NCBI GenBank assembly: GCA_039545315.1
Contig: BCIM01000009.1
Span: forward strand, 558,001 to 622,000
Direction of reading: 5' to 3'
From: Kondoa malvinella
Lineage: Eukaryota; Basidiomycota; Agaricostilbomycetes; Agaricostilbales; Kondoaceae
Length of the DNA: 64,000 nucleotides
A model generated the notes under the pieces. The model made no database searches. It was given only the letters and a program-made list of their open reading frames with translations, and was not told where the DNA came from. A program made the translations under genes and the position numbers. Shown piece by piece: positions 33,899-44,539 of this stretch; the stretch's first letter is position 1, and each line of letters starts with the position of its first letter.

Positions 33899-34549
33899 AT
33901 GCACTTCCTCTTCGCACTTCTAGCTACCGCTGCGGCTCTTGTCTCGGCCTCGCCCATCGAACGCTCTCTTGAGGAGCGAGCGGGTCCGTCAGGCCAGCTA
34001 CTCCAGCCATCAGGTATGCCTCGCTGTGGATTCCTTGGTGGGTCGGCTGACGTGACTCAGGCGGCACAACCTACACCAGCATTGGAGGCGATTTCGCAGT
34101 ACGTCAAAGCCCCTGCAGAATATACAAAAGCTGATTGCCGTATAACAGCTCAATATCGACTACAAACCAGTCAACCAAAACGATGCCTACACAATCGGTA
34201 TCGACCTCTATCTCGAAGGCTTGGAAGACGACCGTTCGCTTGCAGGGAAGAACAAGACACTGGCCAATGGTTTCAGGGGAAGTAACAGTGTGTCTCGTAC
34301 TTCGGATGACTTCAAGGGAACCTTCTCGCGTACGTTTCGTCCGGCTGCCTTCGCTGTATTGTGACTGATTTTCGTGCAGCTGTTGGAGCTTGCGGAGCTT
34401 ATCGACTGATCGTTACTGAGCATCAATATTATCAAGGCAATGTTATTGAATTCAGATCAGCGTAAGCCCTGTGGTTTCCGAGTCTGACCGCTTCATCTTA
34501 CAAGTTGCTCAGAGCGCCTTCCATCACTATCGGCTGTTTCCCAGTCTAG
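33899..34549 (+). CDS. Small secreted protein, effector-like
   Basis: Five exons give about 155 residues. MHFLFALLATAAALVSASP is a textbook signal peptide, followed by a possible pro-segment with a KEX2-like basic site (RSLEERAGP). The mature part reads GGTTYTSIGGDFALNIDYKP, GIDLYLEGLED, GFRGSNSVSRTSDDFKG, GACGAYRLIVTEHQYYQGN and APSITIGCFPV, which looks like a small beta-sandwich. Only two cysteines are visible after the signal, enough for one disulfide. The last intron joins EFRSA to APSITIGCFPV and the stop at 34547-34549. I do not recognise the family; secretion is well supported, function is not. Confidence 0.7.
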
Positions 34550-34994
34550 TAAAAGGGTACAGATGACGCAGTACGAGGAATCATGGACCTTGAAAATAAT
34601 AATCGTCTTGTAGCCAGACATCTTAATGCAGCATTATTCACTTCATACGCGTGCAGGTATGCCTCGCAAGATAGGCGAGCTGTCCATACCATCTGTACAA
34701 CGCAACAGCAGCTTGTCCCAACCAGACTGTCTAAATTGGGAAGCAACACTTCATAACGCGTTTGATCGACGATTGCTCTTTGCTCCTAATCACTTCCCTC
34801 CTCTCGTTTCGCCTGATCTGGTATCAAGGCTTCTACAGTCGTCCCTTCCAGCACAGCACAGTACAGCACAGCTACGGTCTCACGGCGAACATCGCACGCG
34901 CCTTCTGTTCTTTGTTGCGCGCTCACACAGTCCTCTTTGCAAAAGCTGTCTAAACCCTCCAGCTGACGCTTCAACGGTACGGCCAAGTTCAAAG
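34550..34994. other. Intergenic region
   Basis: These 445 bases lie between the secreted protein and the nucleotide-sugar transporter, both on the plus strand. They contain a short tandem GCACAGCACAGTACAGCACAG around 34852-34870. No gene is supported. Confidence 0.4.
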
Positions 34995-36568
34995 ATGGCA
35001 GACTATGCAAACGAGAAACGGCAAGACCATGAACATACAAGCATCGCAATGCAACACGCTCCTTTGCACGAAAAGCATACCTCGCCGCCTGCAAGCCCTG
35101 TCGTGAGACAAGAAGAAGCGCCGCCCTCTCGGCTGGCCGTATTGGGCGCTGTGTCGTTTTATATGGTCGCTGCTCTAGTCATGGTCCGTTAAACAGTGCT
35201 CTTTCTCGCTTGAAAGCTTTGTAAACGCCTGCTGTACAGATATTCGTCAACAAGGCCGTGTTGAACGCAGTCTCTGTACCGATATTCTTCTTGTTCTGCC
35301 AGTTGATCATAGCTGTGGTGCTGTTGCAAGTTACGGCTTTACTTGGCTACTTTACGCTGCCGCCGATAAGACTGCAAGTCGTAAAAGATCTCATGCCGCT
35401 GATAGGAATGGTGAGCGATCTCGTCCCAGAGCTCGAGTGGTTCTGATTTTGTCGCAACAGAACGTATGCGGCCTGACTTTCAACACGTACGTGTTGTGAT
35501 GCAATTTGCCTGCAAAGGCTGAGTATCAGCGGAACAACGTACAGGTACTGCCTCGCACTAGTCGACGCCAGTTTCTACCAGGTATGTCCCTGCTGAAACA
35601 CTCGCAGCCAGTCGCTGAGTTATGTCATTCAGATCGCAAGAGGTCTAGTCCTACCATTCACCGTCCTCTTCTCCTACATGCTCCTATCAGCTCGCTCTTC
35701 ACTCCCAGTACTAGGCGCAGTAGCCGTCGTCTGTTTAGGATTCTTCTTTGGCGTCTCTGCCGAATCACTTACCGTTAGCAAGATTGGCGTCTTTATGGGC
35801 GTCACCAGCTCAATGACGACTTCTGTACATGCTATTGTCGTCAAGAGAAGTCTTCCTGTCGTTAATGGCGATACGATGCATCTCGCATACTATAATAACG
35901 CTCTTTCGGCCTTGTTTGTATCGCCTATCATTCTCTTGACTGGTGAATGGCCAATGGTGGTAGAGCTGTTTGCGAAGGGAGGAGATAATCTAAGCACCTT
36001 TGTCGTTGGTGCGGCTGTTACTGTGAGTCGTCGTTGATTCTATCCGGTTCGGGATTTCATCGTCGGACGCTTCACAGGGCGTGTTTGGCTTCTTGATTTG
36101 CTTGGCTGGCTTCATCTCGATCAAGATCACTTCTCCAGTAACACATATGGTCTCTTCGGCTGTAAGAGGAGTCTTGCAGACGTTCCTGGGCAAATGGATT
36201 TTCGGTGATGTTATCTCAAGGTAGATAATCACACTCTCTGGCATGATGGCGTGCTCAAGTAGTCTGGTTCTGTCTACAGCGGACGAGCAACCGGCATTGC
36301 CTGCATACTTTTTGGTTCCATCTATTACACTTATGCAAAATCGCAAGAGAACCCAGCTGTCGCTTTACCGCCCTCTCCAGCTGCTCGCAGTCCTCGACCA
36401 CCAGCAGACGGGACATTCAAGAACGTCGCATCTAATATCGGATCACTCTCGTCGCCTATGCAAAGGCATCACTCGAACCAATCTGTCGATCTGGAAGCCG
36501 AGAATTCGCCCACTGCTCCGCTTCTATTCGCTGTTCACCCGCCTCAGGACGACCATAAGCGTCATTAG
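34995..36568 (+). CDS. Nucleotide-sugar transporter, GDP-fucose-transporter type (TPT/DMT family)
   Basis: About seven exons encode a ten-helix transporter. The cytosolic N-terminus is charged (MADYANEKRQDHEHTS); helices follow as LAVLGAVSFYMVAALVMI, FVNKAVLNAVSVPIFFLF, CGLTFNTYCLALVDASFYQ, IARGLVLPFTVLFSYMLL, LGAVAVVCLGFFFGVSAE, SSMTTSVHAIVVKRSL, AYYNNALSALFVSPIILL and ICLAGFISIKITSPVTHMVS, then GVLQTFLGKWIFGDVIS. The VKRSL and YYNN blocks and SPVTHMVSSAVRGV are those of SLC35C-type GDP-fucose carriers of the Golgi. The C-terminal tail is long, polar and Pro/Ser-rich, ending DDHKRH. Substrate assignment is by family only; other GDP- or UDP-sugars are possible. Confidence 0.8.
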
Positions 36569-37091
36569 GGATTCGAAGGCTTCGGGTTTGCGTCGTTTAG
36601 AGTGCGCTAGATCAGGTGTACGAGGAATTTAGACTATTGATTAGTTAGGGGATACTTGTCGTTTGTTTCGTCACAAGATACCTGCATAGAATGCATATCA
36701 TTTGTAATGCCCGCGACTTTACACGACTGCGAAACAGCCTCCGTTTTCCACATCCTTATCGAATCAGGCAGTCGTGGGACCGCTAGTCTGTGCTTGAGGC
36801 GCTTGAGATGCGAGTGATAACATCTGGTTTCTGAACGCCAGCCAAACCACCTTTGTTCAAAGCGCTTCGTTTTGCGTTGCCTCGAGCTGTATCTTGCCTC
36901 GATTGACTTTCGTTCTTGGTGATTGTCTGGCGTACGAATTGGACGTTGTTGTGGATTGGACGAAGCCGTTACCTTGTGTCGGGAACTCTGGTGCATCAGC
37001 GAAGCCGTTCTCGTCCGCCGCCGGAGTTTTTTTCGTTGCCAATTGACCCAGGGATGTTCAGATCTCCAGTTGATTAAAAGGTAGCGACTCC
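36569..37091. other. Intergenic with a possible small spliced frame
   Basis: On the minus strand, an ATG at 36994-36996 with one 47-base GTAACG...GCCAG intron gives MHQSSRHK joined to TITKNESQSRQDTARGNAKR, SALNKGGLAGVQ and KPDVITRISSASSTD, with a stop at 36783-36785 (about 55 residues). This may be a tiny gene or a 3' exon of the neighbour at 37092-37350. Nothing else is seen. Confidence 0.3.
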
Positions 37092-37350
37092 CTACGCTAC
37101 GTAGTGCTCAAGCTCACGCATGAAATCGTTGATAATGCCAGTGATTGGACATGTAGCTTTCTCCATCTTGACTTCGCTTTCTGAGAAAGCTGTAAGCTTA
37201 TTAGCGTCGAAGGCATACTGAGGCCGCACGAGCATGTTGTCTTTGTCTTTCGAATTCAGAGTTCCATACGCAGGTACAAGGACCTGAATAGCGGAACAAG
37301 GCAAGCGTAAGCAAATAAACAGAACGCGATAAGATAAGACTCACCCGCAT
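37092..37350 (-). CDS. Small hypothetical protein (about 65 residues)
   Basis: A 6-base first coding exon (ATGCGG, 37345-37350) joins 37092-37283 across a 61-base intron to give MRVLVPAYGTLNSKDKDNML, VRPQYAFDANKLTAF, SESEVKMEKATCPITG and INDFM, ending HYVA at 37092-37094. The sequence looks like a conserved globular fragment, but I cannot name it. Alternatives exist at both ends. Upstream, the sequence just before the ATG encodes MNKGKISVPPRPAYA in another frame. Downstream, a GTGAGC donor after INDFM could join HLNIPGSIGNEKNSGGG in place of the last few residues. Support is moderate to low. Confidence 0.45.
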
Positions 37351-38112
37351 AGGCTGGCCGCGGTGGTACGCTGATTTTGCCCTTGTTCATTTCAAAGTGA
37401 AGATAGTGGACGTAGCTGCTTTACAGCAGTGAATAGTGGAAATCCAAAGCATTGGCAACACGTCATTTGCAAAGTGCATATGACTTCCCGGCCTGCCGGT
37501 ATTTCGGCTTCGCATGGGCATCGCAAAGGCTAATAGCTCAGGCTAGCGAAAGTCTGGATAGTCAGACAGGACACAAGATGTACTCCGGTGATCCTGAAGG
37601 CGTGGCTGTTGAGCATCGTGAACTTTGCGGCTGTCTATAGTTCGAAGAATTAATAGCGAGATGCAGTCCAAGGAGGATCTGTAATCGATTTCTGTTCGTC
37701 TTCTTGTCGTTATCGACCCGAAGTCATTGAATTAACTGAAAGACGGCGATCTGTTGTTTAACCAAGGCATTGACCATAGCACAGCATGTACTTGAGGCAC
37801 GGTATTCCGAGTGTAAGTGAGGACCTATCCACCATTAGGAAAAGGCTGGGAGCGAGTAAGGATGAACGCTAGCAATAATTGAGAGGAACAGGAAGGTAGA
37901 GTTATGGAAACGATACTTAGTGATGATACTTGACGTGTGTTGAGAAGAAGAGAGGAAGAAAAGACAGCTGCCTTTTTATTCACCTAGGGGCTGAGCTTTC
38001 ACTGCTGACCGACTGACGGTCTGGTCCTTGGTTGAGGAATGCTGCACAGCAACCCTCTCCAGGTGCAGGCCATCGCGGATATATGTACGAATATGCAATG
38101 CAGACAGCCAAA
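37351..38112. other. Gene-poor intergenic stretch
   Basis: These 762 bases separate two minus-strand genes. They should hold the promoter of the small gene at 37092-37350 and the 3' UTR of NDUFA13. No frame with sensible splicing was found. Confidence 0.45.
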
Positions 38113-38741
38113 TTACTGTGCATGGGAGACCGTCTGTCAACAAATGATTACTGCCAAAAAGCCAGAACTCACAATCACTACAATCTGGCTCGGGGTCCAT
38201 CTTGGGCTGTTGTACACAGATTTGCCGACCTAAAGATTATCATCAGTATACACTGTATGGGGTCTAGCGGTATGACCTGCCTCCCAACCGTCTACATCCT
38301 TCATAATTTCCTTTTCCCTTGTTTGAGCAGCGTGCGCTCTGCGGTATACATCACGGTCGCCCTCGGCCATCAGCAGCGGTACCAGATGTATCCTTGACCA
38401 GGCTCGCTCTCTGAACAGCTCTCTGTCCAATTCGACATTGACTCAGTAACGGATATCCGCTAAATGACCAAGCCATACGAACCTCTTCTCGATATTCGCT
38501 TGGCCTACTTTGTAGAAGCCGAAGGCACAGACTGCAGCTACACCGGCAAAGATCATAGCCCCTCCTGTAGCGAGACATGTATTTTGAGCAGATGTTGACA
38601 TTCCCAGGCAAAGCATGGACGGACCTGGACCTCTGACAGGTAAATTCCTCTTGTATCGTAGTGGTTCATAGCCTGTGCTATAGCTTCAGCAAAAAGACAT
38701 GCACGCTTCCTTGGCAGCGACTGACCTTCCTTGGGCGGCAT
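38113..38741 (-). CDS. NDUFA13: NADH:ubiquinone oxidoreductase (complex I) subunit NDUFA13/GRIM-19
   Basis: Exons assemble to MPPKEGYEPLRYKRNLPVRG, a single transmembrane helix (GGAMIFAGVAAVCAFGFY), KVGQANIEKR, ELFRERAWSRIHLVPLLMAE, GDRDVYRRAHA, REKEIMKDVDGWE and VGKSVYNSPRW. This is the complete pattern of the B16.6/GRIM-19 accessory subunit of mitochondrial complex I, a membrane-spanning subunit needed for assembly. The WE-VGKSVYN junction is highly conserved and requires an intron at 38230-38280 that begins GC (GCAGGT), not GT; using the GT two codons away gives an unrelated tail. The last exon (TVSHAQ, stop at 38113-38115) is less certain; reading through would stop near 38137. Confidence 0.88.
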
Positions 38742-38933
38742 CTATAGCGGTCATAGGGTTAGCCAAAGGAGTCGAATTCTGCAGGACAACACAGCACTGA
38801 CGTCCTGCCTGTAGCTATTCCACCTTTGGGCATCCATGGTCGAAAATGGTCGTTTGATGACAAGCCAGCCCGACTCAATTGTGCGCTGAGCAGGTCAAGT
38901 CCGACAAGCACGACAGGCATAATACATCCATTT

Positions 38934-39959
38934 CTATTCTACAGCTCCCCTACTCGGCGCAAAAGTACTAACAGGCAACCTCCTTCTCCTCTGCTCGTCT
39001 TCGCCCAAATCTTCGTCCCCTTCAAGCCCTACACCCAAATGCAACGCCGACGAACTAGAGCCCAACATCTCCTCTGCTGTGTCCCTCATCCTCGCTCGTC
39101 TGTTCATTGCAAAATTCGCAAAGTCATCTGCTGTTGCTGTCGCTCGGTCGATTAATGAATCTCTTTGGGGTGGACTTGTAGGCAAAGTAGGCGCCCATTG
39201 AGGTGAACGAGGCGACTGGGCCGATCCAGACGATACTGGAGAGAAAGGAGGTGAGGTAGGTGCAAATACAAATTGAGGCGTAGCAGGTCGAGGTGAAGAA
39301 GGGGCAAAACGCGGCGATGGAGGGAAATCGGTGATTGTGAACGTCGTTTCTGTCGTTTCCGGATCAGGAGCAGCACTTCTTCTAGCCAGAGCGTGTCGTG
39401 CAGGGTTTGAAGAACTTCGGTCACGTTCATCTGGCCAACCCATATCTCGAAACCCGCTCCTTCGAATCGAGTTGGATCTTCTCAGCGTCCTTTGACGAGG
39501 TGGAACAATTTCCCATCCTCCATCCCCTTCTTCTGTTCGCGTACCCGACTCTCGCATTTGTATATCGACCAATTCAGCAGCAGCTCGGATGTCGCTGTCT
39601 GCTTCTCGTCTGACTCGACGGGTCTGCGCAAAGTTCCATAGATGGGAAGAATCGTTGTGTTCTGCTGTAGTGACTGGAATACGATGTCGACGGGGTAAAG
39701 TAGGCCAGACATCCGTTTGATTGAGAATAGCGTCAATGTCCTGTGCTGGATCCGTATTTGATGCTACATGAAAGCCGGAAGAAGTGCGATCAAGCGTTGG
39801 TTGGCGTGAAGCAGCAGCAGCAGTTCGACCCAATCTTCGGACAGTTGCCAACGCATCGCCTACTTGCGCATGAGGGTTGGCCGCTTGTCTCGCTCGGAGA
39901 TTTCTGGCTGTATTGTTCAAAGCAGCAGTACGCATGGTAGCGCGGTCGGAAGCGAGCAT
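38934..39959 (-). CDS. Disordered Arg/Ser/Pro-rich hypothetical protein (341 residues)
   Basis: A single exon opens at the ATG 39957-39959. The N-terminal third is basic and Ala-rich (RATMRTAALNNTARNLRARQ), the middle has GDGGWEIVPPRQRTLRRS, and the last part is low-complexity with S-P sites (PPSPRFAPSSPRPATPQF) before an acidic patch (GDEDLGEDEQRRRR). No enzymatic or membrane segment is present. I do not recognise it. The uninterrupted length of 1026 bases in an intron-dense window, and an amino-acid profile like the other disordered proteins here, support a real gene. Confidence 0.6.
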   Translation of the reverse strand: MLASDRATMRTAALNNTARNLRARQAANPHAQVGDALATVRRLGRTAAAASRQPTLDRTSSGFHVASNTDPAQDIDAILNQTDVWPTLPRRHRIPVTTAEHNDSSHLWNFAQTRRVRREADSDIRAAAELVDIQMRESGTRTEEGDGGWEIVPPRQRTLRRSNSIRRSGFRDMGWPDERDRSSSNPARHALARRSAAPDPETTETTFTITDFPPSPRFAPSSPRPATPQFVFAPTSPPFSPVSSGSAQSPRSPQWAPTLPTSPPQRDSLIDRATATADDFANFAMNRRARMRDTAEEMLGSSSSALHLGVGLEGDEDLGEDEQRRRRLPVSTFAPSRGAVE

Positions 39960-40046
39960 GTATTCCTCGTCCGTGTCAACCTCGTGCGATTGAACGATAG
40001 TTGGACAACGGGACAGTCGTCGTTTATCGATTGACTATCTCACGCT

Positions 40047-40448
40047 TCAACTCTTGCCAGCTGCAAGCAGAGGGAGAAGAAACACCTGAGCTAGGGCTTC
40101 GAAGAGCGTCTGTTCCAAGACATGGCTAGAATCAATCTCCTTGATAAAGGTCTCGAGCGTGAGAGGGGAGACAGCCGAACAGTCGTCCACGGTGGATAGG
40201 ATAGACTGAGAGCTGTACACCTTGCTGCTCAGTCGATCTGTGCAGCCAGACACCGCGGAGTTCAGGCGTACATGAGAGATTTCATCTTGGTTCTGTTCAC
40301 ATCCTCGGAACGTCAGCCTCGCGACTGCCAGAACACAGACAGATACTAACAGCAGCAGCGCATCATAGCCCTCCGCGGATCTACAAATTTACAGCATTTG
40401 AGCTGCTGTCTCGTCTGTTTTGAGCCAATTCCCTCACGTCCTGCCCAT
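40047..40448 (-). CDS. Small hypothetical protein (about 96 residues)
   Basis: Three exons join without frame conflict. The first, MGRT, ends at a GTGAGG donor. The second gives SAEGYDALLLL. The third reads NQDEISHVRLNSAVSGCTDR, LSSKVYSSQSILSTVDDC, SAVSPLTLETFIKEIDSS and HVLEQTLFEALAQVFLLPLL, ending AAGKS at 40047-40049. The product is mostly helical with a hydrophobic last helix and resembles small adaptor subunits in size. I cannot assign a family. It starts 347 bases from the divergent alpha/beta hydrolase gene. The main support is that phases at both introns agree and the long third exon reads like a conserved helical protein. Confidence 0.5.
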
Positions 40449-40795
40449 TTCTTGCCTTCTCGCTGCGCTTCTGCGTATCGCGACCTCTGTCACGGACAAC
40501 TAGGTATCCCTTTCACGCCTTTGCTTTGCTATCCAAGGGTATTTCTTCTGAATCGTCTTCGCGGTGTTGAAGTGACGGAGCTGCGGCAGGGCAAAACTCA
40601 ACAGGCGACAGTGTCGCAGCAGGCCCCTTCTGTAGAGCCAATCATTCGGGACCAAGACTTAGCTGTATAGCTCTCTGCTGTCCCTTCGACAAGGCGTGCT
40701 TTCCTTTCTTCTTCAACTCGCCTCGGTCAAAAGCTCACGCTCCACAAGACAGCCCTATCAGCTCTATCGGCTGCTCTGCGACCCTTTGCTGAGTC
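40449..40795. promoter_or_regulatory. Divergent promoter region
   Basis: These 347 bases separate the divergent starts of the small 96-residue gene (minus) and the alpha/beta hydrolase (plus). No TATA box or clear repeated site was recognised. Confidence 0.4.
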
Positions 40796-41628
40796 ATGTC
40801 TGAACCGAATCATCGCTTCGTCCAGTCGGATGGCGTGACGCTTGAAACTCGCATCTACAAGGCTACACCTCCCGCGACTCGTCTAGCATTCGTAGCGCAT
40901 CCCTTTGGCAGGCTGGGTGGCTCTTGGAATGATCCTATCGTCAGACTTATCACTTCAACATTACTTGACAATGGCTGGAATGTCGTAACTTACAATGCGC
41001 GCGGAGTGGGCAAGAGCAGTGGAAGTGGAAGCTTCTCGTTCATCTGGTCTTCTTTGGGATATTCTGCAGCTCATGACGATATAGATGCATACCGGAAGTG
41101 GAAGACTACCAAGCTGTGGTCAACTCGTACTGCGTTCAACAATCTCCGTCCGAATTGCTGTTCGCTGTAAGCTATCTTGATGCTTGTATGTATACCATGC
41201 TTAAAGCTGCTCAGGGCTATTCAGCTGGTTCTCTTCCGCCAATCCTTTGTCGGCCTCCTTCGAATCTATCTTCCATCCGCATCAGGCGATTACTCGTCTC
41301 CTACCCTCTTTCGGTATTGTGGGCTCTCACTCTCTTTCGGTCTTCTACATTCACTCTGGGCCTAGAAGAGCTACTGAAGGACAGCTCAGAAGTGATGCTG
41401 GTATACGGGACGAATGATAATTTCACGGGTGACGGAAAGTATCGCTCGCGGGTACAAGAATTGCGGAAGCTGGCTGGGAACGAGAGCAGGTTCCATGGCA
41501 AGCCCTCAATCTCGAGCGAAGCCAGTGTCTGACTCCGAACAGCTGTCGAGATACAGGAAGCGGACCATTTCTACTCATCGCATGCTGATGATCTGCGGCA
41601 GAGCATGCGCGAGTGGCTCGGAAGATGA
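40796..41628 (+). CDS. Alpha/beta-hydrolase
   Basis: Four exons give a compact hydrolase. The N-terminus has LAFVAHPFGRLGGSWNDP (first strand and oxyanion region) and VVTYNARGVGKSSGSG. After two introns, IPEVEDYQAVVNSY leads to the nucleophile elbow GYSAGS. LLVSYPLSVLWALTLF follows; the acid lies in MLVYGTNDNFTGDG and the catalytic His in EIQEADHFYSSHA. The last exon, ending REWLGR at 41626-41628, is reached through an intron at 41498-41542 that begins GCAAGC; no GT donor gives the right phase, and without this exon the catalytic His is missing. The substrate is unknown; relatives are annotated as esterases or dipeptidyl-type hydrolases. Confidence 0.8.
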
Positions 41629-41692
41629 TATAACAGGGCAATTGAGGGACCATTTGTATTTTGTACAATCGATATTGATAGCTTACAGACCG

Positions 41693-44233
41693 CCCATAGC
41701 GATGAGCTTGATCGACTGATACTCGGCGAGTCCGTACTTGCTACCCTCTTTTGACGTTCCGCTCTGACGATCGCAAACATAGACATCAGCAAAGCGAAGT
41801 TGCCCTTGAGAGCATGCAAACTTGCCTCTTTCACCCCGCCAAACGGTATTTGAGCTTGCGAAATGAGACCACTATCTAGACATCAGCATAACACGCTGTT
41901 ATACACAGCTGACTCACGTGTTAACGCCGATCATGCCTGCAGAAAGTGTCAGGGTCCGGAAAAATAAAGTGCGATCGAGACATACCAACTTCCATAGCCT
42001 CTGCTACACGCCAGATACGACCGATGTCTCGTGAGAAGAAGCTAAACAGATGACTCGCGTCAGCACATTGTGTACACCGCTAGAGGGATTAGCTCACTAT
42101 CCAGCGAGACCAACTTCAGTATCGTTCGACATTGCAACGGCTTCTTCTTCAGTCTCAAACTTGTATAGAGCTGCCACAGGACCTGAAGGCCAGACCAACT
42201 GTCATTAGACCAAAGGGATCAGATTGAAGACCCGCTCACCGAATGTCTCCTCGTTCGAAATTTGGACTTCTTTTGGTACATCAGTTAAGATGGTCGGTTG
42301 CTGTTGCTCAGATTCAGCTCTAATCGACTGCATATCGAGCTTCGTACGAAGTAGTTCCCCTCCATCCGCTTACCGCCGGATACAACACTGGCGCCCTTCT
42401 TCTTAGCGTCTTCTACATGGTCCTCGGTCTTTTGAACTGCTGCCGCATGAATGAGAGGACCATGAGTGACACCCTCATCAAAGCCTGTATCCAAGCGCAT
42501 TAGCGGACGCCCGATCACAGGCAAATTGCGCACCATAGCCGACTTTGAACTGGTCCACCTTCTTTGCTAGACGAGATGCAAATTCTTCATATACTGAGCT
42601 TTGGACCAGCACTCTGTTTGCGCCTATAGACATGGTCAGTATGCGCCTGCTCTGTCTTGCAAGCAACATACAGACGCATGTCTGCCCAGATGACCTGAAC
42701 TTGCAGGCGATCACGCCGTCGACAGCCGCATCAAGGTCGCCATCATCGAAGACTGTGCCAAAAACTTTGACTCCTTATCCAACAGGGGGGAATGGTCAGG
42801 ATTGCGCACCTATGAACGGAGCCTACAGAAAGCATCAAAGTAGTTCTGAATGAGAAGGGGTCGCCTCACATTACCGCCCAACTCAAAGGAGCACTTCTTA
42901 AGTCCCGTAGAAGCTTGCGACATGAGGATTTTTCCGACCCTTGTCGAACCAGTGAAGGAAATCTTTCGAACCTATAGACCAATCTTAAACACTGCCTGAT
43001 CCTCAACAAGAGACGTACAACAGGGTTCTCACAGAGCTCTTTACCGACTGCAGCGAGCTCTTTGTCTGCTGTTATGACGTTGAACAGCCCGGCAGGGAAG
43101 CCAGCTCGCTGTGTCAATTCGGCTAGGGCTAGAGCGCTGAAGGGAGTTTCCGAGGGAGCTTTTAGCTGAACGAACGAGTGAGAAACGTAATGATATATGA
43201 AATAAGGCTTACCACAACACTGCAGCCTGCTGCGACTGCTGCTGCTAGCTTTCGGGTGACCATCTGTAGCACTGTTCAGTCGGTTTATCATGTCGTCGCG
43301 GTAGACTGACAGCATTCGGGAAGTTCCTGCTCTGATATCAGCTGCCTGCATGTCGTCAGTATAAAGCAGCGTACCAAGGTGCTACGACGCCAATTGTAAG
43401 TAAGACACACGACACGCGCGAAGCTTTTGGCTTACTGATCAATCCGCAAACGCCAACACCTTGTTTGATGACCTGCAAGAGATGTCGGCAATTGACATGC
43501 TGCCAGTATATTCGACGTACAACATTGCGCATATTCTTGGTAGCTGATGGAATGACATCGCCATAGTTTCTGACTGCCTCGCCAGCGAACCTGACAAGCA
43601 AACATCGGCCTGGCCTCACTGTGAAGAGACAGAGGTAGTCCTACCATTCAAAGAAGGACGAGCCATAGGTGATTTCTCCTTTTGCGTCTGCTAGTGGTTT
43701 CCCGTTCTGTAATTCCAGCTTGTTGACTACCTCTTGCGAGGAAGAATCAAACCGACCTACCTCGAGCGTAATGATGGCAGCCAAATCTTCTGCGTTGGCC
43801 ATACAAAGCCCATGCAACTTCATAAGTAAATCATACCGCTCTTTAGCCGTAGTAGCGTTCCAAAGCTTGTAAGCCGCCTGAGCGCTATCAATAGCTTCTT
43901 TCGTCTCTTTCACGCCTAGCTCATCGACGGAACCAATGACTTTGCCATTGCCTGGATCAGTGACTTGGAATTGCTTGTATGAGCCTGATATCCATTTGCC
44001 TGGTGTAGCTTGTTAGACATATATGCGAGCTATATGCGGGGTTAGCACTTGCCATTGATGAAAGCTATACAACACCGTATCAGGATAGGTTGAGTCTCAG
44101 GGATACTATTGCATACATTGATTTTTCCACAGAGAAGGGTCCCTGAGCTGCTCAGAGGCAGATGAACATTTCACAAGTTGGGTCGAGTGCATGACCGCAC
44201 CTTGATCGGACAGGCAGCTGAAGTCGAGGCCAT
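41693..44233 (-). CDS. UGA2: Succinate-semialdehyde dehydrogenase
   Basis: About twelve exons assemble into a complete SSADH. Landmarks: [80 protein letters not shown] (general base), [15 protein letters not shown] (catalytic Cys), [19 protein letters not shown] and [18 protein letters not shown], ending KLIAMGGL. The GQTCVCANR motif marks the GABA-shunt enzyme that oxidises succinate semialdehyde to succinate with NAD(P)+. Two introns have GC donors: 44000-44052 (ING|KW) and 41764-41825 (VKE|SG), both GCAAGT and both fixed by near-invariant residues. The start [11 protein letters not shown] at 44231-44233 has no obvious presequence, so a cytosolic location is likely. Confidence 0.92.
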
Positions 44234-44539
44234 TCTAGAGAGCGCGCTGTGCTGGAATTGAGAGAGTGTTCTAGCGCTGGAACGGCTCAGATTGGACAAG
44301 ATCATTGAATCGCGTCAAGAGTGTTGGGTTGGCGAAGAACAAGCAAGTCGCGTGCAAAGTGTCTGTGATATCTATTTCGCGACCTTATGAGCTCATCTGT
44401 CTTTCTTGCTACTGGTGCATTCCAGCTTGTGCCAGCCGCGGCAGTGACATGCTTGCAAAAGGCTATATTGCACTGTTCGCGTATACATCAAATATGGCTG
44501 CTTGAGAGCCTACGTGTGCTTATAATCACGAGTCGCAAG
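44234..44539. promoter_or_regulatory. Divergent promoter region, SSADH and phosphoesterase
   Basis: These 306 bases separate two divergently transcribed genes, so both promoters must overlap here. No specific site could be assigned. Confidence 0.4.

Noticed and set aside
34852..34870. GCACAGCACAGTACAGCACAG short tandem run
   Set aside because: Too short and imperfect to be more than a simple-sequence run in a leader region.
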